Shown: positions 1-10,383 of the stretch, one piece after another
How positions within the stretch are numbered: position 1 is the first letter of the stretch
Layout: every line of letters begins with the position of its first letter
NCBI GenBank assembly: GCA_016630955.3
Contig: CM049985.1
Span: 3,286,001 to 3,350,000, forward strand
Direction of reading: 5' to 3'
DNA: 64,000 bases
From: Didymella arachidicola
Lineage: Eukaryota > Ascomycota > Dothideomycetes > Pleosporales > Didymellaceae
The notes under the pieces: model-generated
What the model was told of the DNA's origin: nothing
The model's input: only the letters and a program-made list of their open reading frames with translations
Databases searched by the model: none
Position numbers and translations under genes: made by a program

Positions 1-684
1 CCTGCGACACAAACTGAATAAGGGCGCACGATCGGAACCAAACGCGATATTGGACAATGCCAACCCGGGTAGTACGGATGAAAGGCTCTGCCTAGGTCCA
101 ATTCATGATTCTCCGTCATTTCGTAGACGCTCATGTGACGAGAGGGAAGCCATCTAGCTAATACTAGTTACACAAAATAATCTGGCAATATTTCCTCATA
201 CTTCCAGCAACTGGAACTTATACTATGAGTATCCCGTAACCCGGCTTGTGTTGTTTGAAGTCAACGCTCTCCTACCTTTCGTATGCCTTGTGTGCTTACG
301 CAAATTGCGCATCAGCTACTGTAATTTCATGCCCGTCTGATTTATTGCATCATGCGAACCATCGCGCTCTATGTCTTTGTCTTCCTTCTCTCCAACCCTC
401 TCATCTTTGACTTTTATAGCAGCGATCCGAATACGCGAATGCCCTTGCGGATCACTCCCTACCTCTATGCCTTCATTCTTGTCATCATGGCTATCTTCAA
501 AGAGAATTGGGGTTCTGTATCGCCATGCCGCGTTCATGCGCAGATGTATTAAGTTCAGACGTGGGCTTCCCCTGGCACGTTAAGATTTTGTCATTGGCAC
601 TCTCTAACCGCTGCTTACTCCAATCTATTTGAGGCTATATGTAAGCATGGATGAACCTTCGCGGGTGCAGCTGTTCCATGATCA
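1..684. other. Host flank without a recognisable gene
   Basis: Unique-looking sequence left of the copia insertion; it continues at 18076 once the element is removed. The short open frames here overlap each other on both strands and none resembles a known family. I see no RNA gene or repeat. Confidence 0.5.
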
Positions 685-689
685 TTCTG

Positions 690-811
690 TATGTGCGGGC
701 AGAGGCGAGGCGTAGAAAAGAGGGACTGCGTTTTTTCCTATCTAATGAGGGGAAGAGGGAATATACACCCTACAGATGATTATGTAACAGAGCACGTGAT
801 GCTGGCTAACC
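690..811 (-). repeat. Copia 3' LTR
   Basis: About 122 bp, matching 17950-18070 nearly base for base. On the element strand the outer end reads CACATA where the other copy reads CACACA, a C-to-T change at the terminal CA. The inner end abuts the poly-G polypurine tract. Confidence 0.85.
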
Positions 812-1543
812 CCCCCCCCCCCCCCCCCAGCTTAAGTGAATAGCAAGAAACAAAAGCTGTAAATGAGCGTCTTGCGTCTCTAAAGCTAGACGTCTTACTC
901 TGTAGGACCCTCTGTTTACAGACCTGAATCTGATCTGTCTTGCAGTTTAGATAATAGATCGCTTAGTCCTAGCTGGCGTACAAAGTTGGCGTGTCTCTGA
1001 CAACTAAGGATCTTCGTAAGGCTATTAGCTAGCATCTCTGCAGTAGCCTTCTAATCTACCTGCAGTCTGCCCTCTGCTACCTCCTAGCGTACCTATTGGT
1101 AGTGTACGTCTACATGCTTCAGCTTCGTCTGAAGCTTGTTAGCTGTCTTTATTGCGATTAAGATAGTTTGCTGGTTATTACACTACAGTGCTAGTGCAAA
1201 CTCTAGGTTAAACTAGATTGCTTTAAAGAAGCGCTGCTACTACTCCATCTCTAATCTGGCTGTTGATAGAGAGAGTAGCTCGGCCTCTGTAGTCGATTTC
1301 GTGACTGATCGTTGGATCGTCGCCTTCTAATCAACAGGCAGTCTATACAGCTTGAAGATATAGCCTTGAGAGCTGCGTCGCGTCTCTAGCTTGTCGGCAA
1401 AAGCAGCATCTGATGCACCATAGAAGAGAGGCTCATGCTTGTGCTCTTGCTGGGATAGCCTTGTGATGCTCGTTATGCCTTGCTGCTTATCTGCGGACGC
1501 TCGAATAGCTAAGTGTTTCGTGCCTAATAGGTACCTCTACGTT
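812..1543 (-). pseudogene. Copia reverse transcriptase C-terminus and RNase H remnant
   Basis: Read on the minus strand from about 1500 downward, this translates into the copia RNase H core: a GASDAAFADK stretch (Asp of the active site), then SSQGYIFKLY, then a TEAELLSLS block (catalytic Glu). Frames are interrupted by TAG/TAA codons, consistent with RIP. The rest of pol is absent, and the fragment ends where element B begins with its TA. Confidence 0.75.
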
Positions 1544-2725
1544 AACGTAAGTGCATAGCGAGTAGGCCGGCTAGGCGAGTGGGCCACCCCAACAAGCTAT
1601 TAGGCCTACTAATCGCAATTGCACAACACTACCACATTATACTGTAACCTGCAGTAGATATTCTTAATCGCTAACGTCTACTGCATCTTTCTCACACGTG
1701 CGCGAGTTGTGCCCTGTCTCGCCGCAGCGCTTGCAGTGCCTTTTGCCCTGCTTGCTTGCACCTGCTCAGGCCCTACCCTCACGCGTTTCCCCCTCTACCT
1801 GCGCCCTAACGTCACATTGGGCCATTAAATCCTCTGCCTCTTCCTTTAACAGGTCTCCACCCTTCTGAATTCGCTTCCTTTTGCGCGATTTGCGCTTAGA
1901 AGCAGCCTTGTTTGACGCTTCAAGCTGCAGCACTCGGGCTGCTAATAACGTCTGCCCATGCAGCAGCATTGCAGTGCCTCTCTGCAGCTGATTAACAATC
2001 TACACCATCGGAGTTGATGATGATCCTTGGTGCCTTTGAATGCGATCGCGAAGTAACGTTGATTGAGCCTCTATCTTGTTGGCAGTGGTAGGTGTCTTAG
2101 GGTTCCATTGGGGCTCTCCTAAGAGAGGCGGTGTTGGCGTGCAACGCTTTACATTAAGCTTCAATAGCACTACTAATAGATTATTAGGCACTAAGCTAGT
2201 TGATTTAAAGCTTAAGAGGATGTTCGCCTTTAAAAACGCCTTATTAAACACCTTCCTAAGGGTTGCAATAAAGGCTTTTTTGTTAATCCGGCCAATATAG
2301 TCCAGCGCTAAGACTCTAATCTCCTTGCTATACGCCCGCTTTAATAGAGCAAAACAACCTACGTTAAGTAGCTGCAGGATATAAGATAAGTGCGGAGGCA
2401 TACACAGGGTAATTATCTTGTTCTCCTCGCAGATTTTTTGGAAGGCAAACGACTTGTAGCTCTTGTGGCTATCAAGTATTAGCAGCACGTGGCTACCTAC
2501 CCTTCGGCCCTTAATCTGCTTAACAAAGTGCCTTAACTAGGCTACTCTAATGTTATTTATAGTCTAGCCGTTGCTGCTAACCCTAATACGCTATTAGGGC
2601 TTTAAATTAGGGTACTAGGACACGTTATAGTTCTTTGCTTTAAAGATAAGATAGGGTGCAATTGCCTAGCCTATCGCGTTAATTGCAGCGATTAGAGTCA
2701 CCTGCTTACGATCTCCCTGCTAGAC

Positions 2726-3660
2726 TGTTACGATCTCCGAAAGAACAGGTAGTGATAGGAAGCGGGGCAGCGCTTGGATGACAGCGTGTCACATGTCACG
2801 TGATATATGCCATCCCGCCAAGACGCACCATCCCTGAAGTCGCGGGATGGCGTACCATCCCATGATGGCAAACCATCCCATAAGGAACAGGACGGTATAG
2901 GAGACATAGGATGTTACTACTTTCCTACCAAGTATATATTCTAGTAGGAACACAACTCTTATAGTTTATGTTTAACCTAAGTTATTGTTGAAGTCGTACT
3001 TTAAGCAAAGCTCGTAAGCACTAATTCTATTGGTTCTCGGGGATGAGTACGGTGACAGGAAGCCGAAGGGGTTGGTTGCAATAAGGTGTACAGATACGAT
3101 CTGTCAGTCTTGAAAGCAAGGTAACGATGAGTAGTACAGAGTAGACTGTCTAGCTCGAAGGTTGGGTTTGAGATCCAAAGACAAACTTGATAACTTAGGA
3201 TTGAACACACACTGTAAGAGTTGTGTTCCTACGTACTATTATACTATTAAGATCTGGCTGCTACCATCGCGTAGTAGCTTAACCATCTGTAACTCTGCAG
3301 GTGGTGTAGCCACCTTGTGGTGGTCTGCCACCTTGCATATCTTAAGGTGGTTGCTCTTGGCGAGGTGGTTAGTCACGTGACACGTGACACGCTGTCATCC
3401 TAAGCGATACCCCGCTTCCTATCAGTACCTGTTCTTTCGGAGATCGTAACAGTTATTAAGTTTATCTTTAGATCTTAAACCTAACCTTTAAGCTAGACAG
3501 TCTACTCTGTACTACTTATTATTACCCTACTCTTAAGACTAATAGATTATATCTATACACTTTATTATAACTAACCCCTTTAGCTTTCTATTACTATACT
3601 TATCTCTAAGAACTAATAGAATTAGTACTTATAAGCTTTACTTAAAGTATAACTTTAATA
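2726..3660 (+). repeat. Solo gypsy LTR L1, split by LTR L2
   Basis: The left part is 2726-2985 and the right part 3457-3660, flanked by TAGAC at 2721-2725 and 3661-3665. It starts TGTTACGATC; the end reads TTTAATA where intact copies have TTCAACA, so the right part is RIP-mutated. Its U3 is the same type as L4 at 40465-40825. There is no internal gypsy sequence, so it is a solo LTR made by LTR-LTR recombination. Confidence 0.85.
2986..3451 (-). repeat. Solo gypsy LTR L2 nested in L1
   Basis: 466 bp from TGTTGAAG to CGTAACA, flanked by GTTAT at 2981-2985 and 3452-3456. It shares the R-U5 half with all other gypsy LTRs here, but most of its U3 differs. A CCACCT/AAGGTGG motif recurs at about 3299-3370. 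Confidence 0.88.
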
Positions 3661-3810
3661 TAGACTCTAATAGGCTTAGACTGTCTTTTTAATATAGTAA
3701 TTACTTTAACGCAATTTCTAATACCTATAGTAAAGCTAGTCTTATTAAAGTTATAGGTATTTTTGTCTAGAATACTATACTTAGCCTTAACATTCTGTAC
3801 TAGGTTAAAC

Positions 3811-4289
3811 TGTTGAAGTCGTACTTTAAGCAAAGCTCGTAAGCACTAATTCTATTGGTTCTCGGGGATGAGTACGGTGACAGGAAGCCGAAGGGGTTGG
3901 TTGCAATAAGGTGTACAGATACGATCTGTCAGTCTTGAGAGCAGGGTAACGATGAGTAGTACAGAGTAGACTGTCTAGCTCGAAGGTTGGGTTTGAGATC
4001 CAAAGACAAACTTTAACTTAGGATTGAACACGAACTGTAAGAGTTGTGTTCCTACTAGATTATATAGTGAAGGTAATGGAGGTCATCCCAAGGGTTGTGC
4101 CATCCCCGGAGGTCTTGCCATCCCGGAGGTCGTGCCATCCCCGGAGGTCATGCCATCCCGGAGGTCATGCCATCCCGGAGGTCACGTCTTGGCGGGATGC
4201 CATCCCGGAGTCCCGTGATTGGTGACACGCTGTCATCCTTAGCGATGCCCCGCTTCCTATCAGTACCTCGCAACTCGGAGATCGTAACA
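3811..4289 (-). repeat. Solo gypsy LTR L3 with tandem repeats in U3
   Basis: 479 bp flanked by TAAAC at 3806-3810 and 4290-4294, inserted in the transposase relic of element B. The U3 (about 4080-4205) contains about six tandem units of roughly 17 bp built on GCCATCCCGGAGGTC. This array is absent from other LTR types in the window. Confidence 0.88.
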
Positions 4290-4516
4290 TAAACTAGGGC
4301 CTAATAACCCCTTAGTTGCTGTAGAGAACCCTCTAGCAATCCCTCTATTAAGTTATACGTAATTAGAGTTTAGGTTTACGTTTAATAAAGTTTAATACCT
4401 ACTAAGGGCTAATAGGCTTTATATTATATATAGCGCGTAGTTAATTAGCTATATCTTTAACGCAATAGAGTATTAGAGCTCTACCTTACTAATTAAGGTT
4501 CTTAATATACTATATA

Positions 4517-4948
4517 ATATATATATATAATAAGCAGGATAGTTAATAAGCAGGATACCTAGATTTACTAGGGAAAATTAATAATCTAAGGCTTAATAAC
4601 TCTAGCTTTATTAGATAGAACTTTCTAAAATTTTAGTATATATATCCTATATATATAAGGTTTAATATGTTAAAAGAAATAAGCTTTAGCTATACTACTT
4701 CTTAAGATATAAAAAAGTAGGTCTAAATAATCCCTATAATTTACTTATTCTCTAATAACTTTTCTTCTATTCTAGCTAGACCTTTTTTATTTTAGAAATA
4801 GCTTTTTCAGGTACTTGCAGCACTATTATAGAAGTTTTAGAATTTATTATAGAGTATAGCAAGAGTTATTAAGCTGCAAAAAACATTATTTAACTAGTAA
4901 ATCTTAGTATCCTACTTATTAACTGTCCTACTTATTATATATGTACGT
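4517..4948 (+). mobile_element. Small TA-flanked repeat X1 (432 bp)
   Basis: Bounded by TA at 4515-4516 and 4949-4950. The right end resembles the better preserved end at 9108-9133 (...GTACATGTACGT). The left end is the same 26-bp inverted terminus with every difference a C-to-T or G-to-A. No coding sequence; it behaves like a MITE or an internally deleted Fot-type element. A related end also lies at 40439-40464. Confidence 0.65.
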
Positions 4949-4965
4949 TATATATAGGACATATA

Positions 4966-6830
4966 ACGTACCTCACGGGTAAGTGGGCCACCCTGTCTAG
5001 TGGGCCACTTTTGCCAAGACCACACCAAAACTCTCTCCCTACACTAATGCCTCAACAACAAGGTCAATCAGACGCGTTAAAAGAAGCTCGGATACAGCTT
5101 GCACTTCAAGCTATCAAACAGGATGCGAATCTCTCCCTGCGACGCGTTGCAGCTATCTTCAACGTGCCCCGAACTACACTAGCCCAACGACGCGCTGGAC
5201 AGCCCTCAAGAGTTGATTCTATGCCTAGCCGACGGTATCTGGATGAGCACGCAGAGGAGGCGATTGTTGATCACGTTCTCTACCTTATACAGCGAGGAGA
5301 ACCCCCTCGCTTGTCAGATGTGGCTGATATGGCCAATTTGCTGCGACAAGAGCGTGGAATGGCCCCTGTTGGCCGAAATTGGCCCAGTACGTTTGTAAAG
5401 CGTCAACCAAGGCTAAAAGTAAAGTTTAGTCGCAAGTATGACTACAAGAGAGCCCTCTGCGAGGATCCTAAGATAATACAGGGCTGGTTCAGCCTAGTAG
5501 CTAATGTCAAAGCTAAGTACGGCATTGTGGACGAAGACACGTACAACTTTGACGAGACTGGCTTTGCAATGGGTCAGATTACCCCTAGAGCAGTGGTTGC
5601 AGACGTAGAGAACCGAGGACGAGCAAAGCAGATACAGCCAGGCAATAAGGAGTGGGCTACGTTAATCTTAGGCGTAAATGCTGCAGGGTGGGCTATTCCA
5701 CCCTTTATTATCCTTAAAGCCAAAACCCACACCACCAACTGGTCTAAGGACAAAGATCTGCCCCAGGACTGGGTAATTGGGGTCTCTGAGAACGGCTGGA
5801 CCAACAACGAGCTTGGTCTTGACTGGTTGAAGCACTTTAACAGGCATACTAAGGAGCGTACCTATGGGACCCACCGTTTGCTACTTATAGACGGCCATGA
5901 GAGCCACCAGGCCGCAGCATTCACCCAATACTGCAAAGAGAACAAGATTGTAACTCTTACAATGCCTGCGCACTCATCGCAACTCTTGCAGCCGCTTGAT
6001 GTGGGTTGTTTTGCCCCTTTGAAGCGGGAGTACGGGCATCAGGTCAACAAGCTCTCGCGCAACCGGATCAACCACATAGACAAGCAGTCGTTCCTAGTAT
6101 GCTTAAGAGCAGCATATAACGCGACTATCACCCCTAGCAACATCCAGGGAGGGTTCCGAGGCGCTGGATTGGTCCCCTTTGACCCAGAACGGGTCATATC
6201 AACCCTCAATGTGAGGCTGCGGACTCCATCACCCCAACTACCTACCAACAACGAGCCCTGGCAGTCCCAAACCCCCAAAAACCTGCTTGAATTTCAGTCG
6301 CAATCAACTCTAATTCGAGACAAGTATAAGAGGCAGCAGGGCAGCTCACCTAATTCAGTGTATAGCGCGCTAGAGCACTATGCAAAGGGGGGAGCAAAGG
6401 TAGCGCACCAGCTTGCGTTGATGAGAAAGGAACGTGATGAGCTTCGAGAGGCTCTAGCAGCTGCAACAGAGCGCAAATCACATAAAAGGAAGCGAATTCA
6501 AACAGGAGGGAGCATAACAGTTGAAGAGGCACAGCGTTCAACTGCTCTAAAGGAGTTTGGCGTGCGTGGTGATGGTAAGAAGCCAAAGAAGAGGATGCGC
6601 GCTGAAGGAGGTGAACTATCCCAACGACGGTGTGGAACGTGCGGAGAGACAGGGCACAACGCGCGAACGTGTAAATAACACTTATCTACTATAGACCTTG
6701 CCAGGACGTCTTCCTCAGAACCCCCATACGCGAGGTGCTGTTACTATACTACAATTTAATGTGAAGTTTGGTGTGGTCTTGGCAAAAGTGGCCCACTAGA
6801 CAGGGTGGCCCACTTACCCGTGAGGTACGT
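4966..6830 (+). mobile_element. Intact Fot1/pogo-type element A
   Basis: 1,865 bp, flanked by TA at 4964-4965 and 6831-6832. The terminal inverted repeats are 64 bp and perfect (4966-5029 and 6767-6830), starting ACGTACCTCACGGG. Each contains two copies of an AGTGGGCCAC motif. It encodes one uninterrupted transposase and shows no RIP damage although it sits in strongly RIPped sequence, so it arrived late. Element E shares its organisation and length once the LINE is removed. Confidence 0.92.
5047..6678 (+). CDS. Fot1/pogo DD35D transposase (element A)
   Basis: 543 residues, single exon. It would cut and paste element A at TA sites in the nucleus. I start at the ATG at 5047; the frame is open upstream but only through a TTG inside the terminal repeat. 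The N-terminal half has a helix-turn-helix region of psq/CENP-B type (about residues 20-130). The DDE_1 catalytic domain has Asp169 (in NFDETGF), Asp282 (in LIDGHESH) and Asp318 (in LQPLDVGCF), giving DD35D spacing. The tail has a predicted helical stretch, basic KRKR, and a C-terminal CX2CX4HX4C zinc knuckle (CGTCGETGHNARTC). It is full length with no stop, so it may be active and could act on the related, damaged copies E and H1. Confidence 0.92.
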   Translation: MPQQQGQSDALKEARIQLALQAIKQDANLSLRRVAAIFNVPRTTLAQRRAGQPSRVDSMPSRRYLDEHAEEAIVDHVLYLIQRGEPPRLSDVADMANLLRQERGMAPVGRNWPSTFVKRQPRLKVKFSRKYDYKRALCEDPKIIQGWFSLVANVKAKYGIVDEDTYNFDETGFAMGQITPRAVVADVENRGRAKQIQPGNKEWATLILGVNAAGWAIPPFIILKAKTHTTNWSKDKDLPQDWVIGVSENGWTNNELGLDWLKHFNRHTKERTYGTHRLLLIDGHESHQAAAFTQYCKENKIVTLTMPAHSSQLLQPLDVGCFAPLKREYGHQVNKLSRNRINHIDKQSFLVCLRAAYNATITPSNIQGGFRGAGLVPFDPERVISTLNVRLRTPSPQLPTNNEPWQSQTPKNLLEFQSQSTLIRDKYKRQQGSSPNSVYSALEHYAKGGAKVAHQLALMRKERDELREALAAATERKSHKRKRIQTGGSITVEEAQRSTALKEFGVRGDGKKPKKRMRAEGGELSQRRCGTCGETGHNARTCK

Positions 6831-6995
6831 TATACTAAAATTTTAGAAAGTTCTATCTAATAAAGCTAGAGTTATTAAGCTTTAGATTGTTAATTTTCTC
6901 TAGTAAATCTAGGTGTTCTACTTATTAACTGTCCTGCTTGTTATATATATATATTATAAGGTTTAATATATTAAAAGAAATAAGCTCTAGCTATA

Positions 6996-8877
6996 ACGTA
7001 CATCACGGGCAAGCGGCGCACATGGGCGAGCGGCGCACTTTTGCCAAGACCCCACCAAAAACACCTACATTATGGCCTAGAACACCACATATTAGCCCTG
7101 TATAAGGCAAAATAAGCTGTAATATTACTTAGGGACCTCTTCTGCTCTATTATTGCACGTTCGTGCGTTGTGCCCACCCTCTCCGCACCGTCCACAGCGT
7201 CGTTGGGATGGTTTACCTCCTTCAGCACGCACCTGCGTCTTCCTCTTCTTTCCATCACTACGCGCGCCAAACTCTAATAGAGTAGTCCGCCGCTAGCCCT
7301 CTTTAACCGTGAGGCTCCCCTCTGTCTGGATATGCCTTCTTTTGCGCGATCTACGTTCTGTAGCAGCTGCTAGAGCTGCGTGAAGCGCAGCGTTCTCCTG
7401 TTGTGCTAAAGCCAGCTTGTGCGCAACAATTGCTGCCCCCTTTGAGACCTTCTTAAACGCTTCAACCATAGAGGTTGGTAAGCTGTCTATATGCCTCTGA
7501 ATCCTCTTCTTTATAAGCGTTGATTGCGACCCGAATTCTAGGGTATTGCTTAGGGTTTGCGACTGCCAGAGCGGGCTGTTTTGGGGGAGTAGTGGCGATA
7601 GGGTGCGCAGCCTTACATTTAGGGTTAATATAACGCGATCTGGGTTAAATAGAGCTAATCTGGCCCTTCGGAACCCTCCCTAGATGTTGCTAGAGGTTAT
7701 AGCTTTGTTATAAGCTGCTATAAAGCATAGGAGGAACTCCTGCTTTGTGATGTGGTTAATCCAGTTGTGTATAAGCTAATTGACCTTATCCCTGTACGCC
7801 TTCTTTAGAGGGCCAAAACAAGCCACATCAAGTGGCTGCAGGAGGTGCGATGAGTGCGGAGGCATGCATAGGATCATAATCTTCTAATCCTTGCAGTGTT
7901 GCGCGAATTCTGCAGTGTTATGACTCCCATGACCATTAATAATTAGCAACTAGTGGCTGCCAACAGTACGCGCCTTTGTATGCCTGTTAAAGTGCTTTAA
8001 CCAGTCAAAACCAAGCTCGTTAGTAGTCTAGCCGTTCTCAGAGACAGCAACAGTCTAATCCTAGGGCAGGTCATTATCTTTGTACCAGTTGGACTGGTGG
8101 CGGCGGGCTTTGAAGATGATGTAGGGCGGGATTGCCCACCCTGTGGCATTGATGCCCTGGATGACCGTTACCCACTCGCGATTGCCTGGCTAGACTGCTT
8201 TTGCCCGTCCACGGGTCTCTAAAGCTGTAATGACTGCTCCAGAGCTTATCTGGCCCATCATGAAGCCTGTCTCGTCGAAGTTGTACGTGTTGTTGTCCTG
8301 GATGCCATACTTGGCTTTAGTGTTAGCTACAAGGTTGAACCAACCCTGTATAACCTCAGGATCCTCACAGAGGGCTCTCTTGTAGTCGTACTTGCGATTA
8401 AAGACCACTTTGAGCTCCTCCTGACGCGAAACGAACGTGCTGGCCCAGTTTGAGCCAACAGGGGCCAAACCGCGCTCTTTCCGCAGAGAATTGGCGATAT
8501 CAGTCACATCTGCAAGCCGGGGAGGCCGTCATTGCTTAGCTAGCTTAAGTATATGCGTAACAATCACCTCCTCCTCAGTATTGGTCAGATTTCGTGAGTT
8601 GGCCATAGTATCAACGCGTGAAGGTCGTCCGGCGCGTCTTGCGCGTAGTGTTGTTTCAGGGGCGCTGAAGATAGCTGCAGCGCGTCAAACAGAGAGATTA
8701 GGGTCTTGTTTAAGAGCTTGGATTGCAAGCTGTATCTGAGCTTCTTTTAACGCGTCTTTCTGTTGGTTTCGTGGAGACATTAGTAGAGGTTGGTGTTTTG
8801 GTAGGGTCTTGGCAAAAGTGCGCCGCTCGCCCATGTGCGCCGCTCGCCCATGTGCGCCGCTCGCCCGTGATGTACGT
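6996..8877 (-). mobile_element. Fot1/pogo-type element H1, decayed
   Basis: Flanked by TA at 6994-6995 and 8878-8879, starting ACGTACATCACGGGC at both ends. The terminal repeats are built of a 17-bp unit, GGGCGAGCGGCGCACAT: two units at the left end and three at the right end. It contains a minus-strand transposase with multiple stops. A more heavily RIPped copy (H2) lies at 62549-63931. Confidence 0.88.
7125..8780 (-). pseudogene. DDE_1 transposase of element H1, inactivated by stops
   Basis: Reads in essentially one minus-strand frame from ATG at 8780 to TAA at 7125, about 550 codons, with many internal TAG codons where relatives have Trp (TGG) or Gln (CAG). The best open piece is 8190-8507, with the first catalytic motif NFDETGFMMG. 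The second catalytic Asp reads Asn (LIINGHGSH), the expected result of a G-to-A change. The C-terminal zinc knuckle CGRCGEGGHNARTC near 7160-7200 is intact. Inactive by RIP-type mutation. Confidence 0.85.
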
Positions 8878-10383
8878 TACTACTTCTTAAGATATAAAAA
8901 AGTAGGTCTAAATAATCCCTGCAATTTACTTATTCTCTAATAACTTTTCTTCTATTCTAGCTAGACCTTTTTTATTTTAGAAATAGCTTTTTTAGGTACT
9001 TGCAGCACTATTATAGAAGTTTTAGAATTTATTATAGAGTATAGCAAGAGTTATTAAGCTGCAAAAAACATTATTTAACTAGTAAATCTCGGTGTCCTGC
9101 TTGTTGACTGTCCCGCTCGTTGTACATGTACGTTAATTAAATTATAATATAACGTACCTCACGGGCGAGCCGTCCACACGGGCGAGTCGCCCACTTTTGC
9201 CAAGACCACACCAAAACACCCTTCCTACACTAATGCCTCAACAACAGCGCCAAACTAACACATCAAGCGAATCTCAAGTACAGCTTGCGCTTCAAGCTCT
9301 TATTCAAGACCCTAAACTTTCTGAGCGACGTGCTGCAGCTATCTACAACGCGCCACGAGCAACCTTACGCGATAGACGCGCTGGACGACCTTCACGCGCT
9401 GATACTATGGCCAACTCACGGAACCTGACCAATGCTGAGGAGCAGGTGATTGTTGAGCACGTACTTGAGCTAGCCGCACGAGGATTTCCCCCCCGGCTTG
9501 ACGCTGTGGCTGATATGGCCAATTCTCTGCGCAATGAGCGTGGTATGGCCTATGTTGGCGCAAACTGGGCCAGTACGTTTGTTTCACGCCAACCAGAGCT
9601 CAAAGTGAAGTTCAATCGCAAGTACGACTACAGGAGAGCCCTCTGCGAGAATCCTGAGGTTATACAGGGCTGGTTTAGCCTAGTAGCCAACATTAAAGCC
9701 AAGTATGGCATCCAGGATAACGACACGTACAACTTTGATGAGACAGGCTTCATGATGGGCCAGATATCTACTGGAGCGGTTGTTACAGCTTCAGAGCATC
9801 GAGGAAGACCAAAGCAGGTCCAGCCAGGCAACCGGGAGTGGACAACAGTTATCCAGGGCATCAATGCTACAGGGTGGGCTATCCCACCCTTTATTATCTT
9901 CAAAGCGCGCAACCAGCTCACCAACTGGTACAAGGAAGAAGACCTGCCTAAAGACTGGGTTATTAGGATCTCTGAGAACGGCTGGACTACAAATCAGCTT
10001 GGTCTGCAGTGGTTAAAGCACTTTGACGAGCATACAAAGGGACGTACAGTAGGCACCCACCGTATGCTTATTATTGACGGCCCTGAGAGTCACAACTCGC
10101 TGGACTTCCAGCAATACTGCAAGGATAGCAAGATTATCACTGTCTGCATGCCTCCTCACTCATCGCACCTCCTTCAACCGCTTGATGTAGGCTGTTTTGG
10201 TCCTTTAAAGCGCGCGTATGGGCGCCAAGCCGAAGACCACCGAACACCAATCTTTTGATTTTTGGGTTTCCTTCACAGAAGCCACAAAAATCCCAGCAAC
10301 CGATCCGGCTCACCGCGGCCACCCTGGGAGTACCTCTAGCGTCCGCCTAAGCCTCCTGCGCGACGCGCAAGGAGCTTAATGGG

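Larger units (their letters stand above)
1545..4514 (-). mobile_element. Fot1/pogo-type element B, decayed and truncated
   Basis: The left terminus begins after TA at 1543-1544 with ACGTAAGTGC and holds two copies of a GCGAGTRGGCC motif. The body is a minus-strand DDE transposase relic. It is interrupted by solo LTRs at 2726-3660 (which itself contains 2986-3451) and 3811-4289, and cut off on the right by repeat X1 at 4517. The right terminal repeat is not found, so this copy is truncated. A forward relic of the same family (B') ends at 52706 and retains the matching terminus in RIP-mutated form. Confidence 0.75.
1664..4514 (-). pseudogene. DDE_1 (Fot1/pogo) transposase relic of element B
   Basis: Minus-strand pieces in transposase order. 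An N-terminal part lies at 4295-4514. The first catalytic region lies near 3690-3810 (NTYNFNKTSF, where intact relatives have NTYNFDETGF). The second and third catalytic regions lie near 2390-2490 (LILDSHKSY, then LLNVGCF, where relatives have LQPLDVGCF). The C-terminal CX2CX4HX4C knuckle lies near 1685-1745. The longest open piece is 2000-2488. Several catalytic residues are changed and many TAG/TAA codons are present, so it is inactive. Confidence 0.75.
4949..9133. mobile_element. Second X copy, rearranged, hosting elements A and H1
   Basis: Abuts X1. Pieces 4949-4965 and 6831-6950 equal the inverted left arm of X. Pieces 6950-6995 and 8878-9133 continue X in forward orientation to its terminus GTACATGTACGT, followed by TA. 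Element A (4966-6830) sits in a TA of the inverted arm and element H1 (6996-8877) in a TA of the forward part. Removing each restores X1-like sequence with a single TA. Confidence 0.6.

Noticed and set aside
352..552. Overlapping 60-73-residue frames at the left edge
   Set aside because: Frames on both strands overlap; no motif, no splice pattern, no family resemblance.
5011..5046. Upstream extensions of transposase and gag frames beginning at TTG (also 9197, 55003, 47566)
   Set aside because: They lie in terminal repeats or the primer site; the first ATG in each frame fits the family start.
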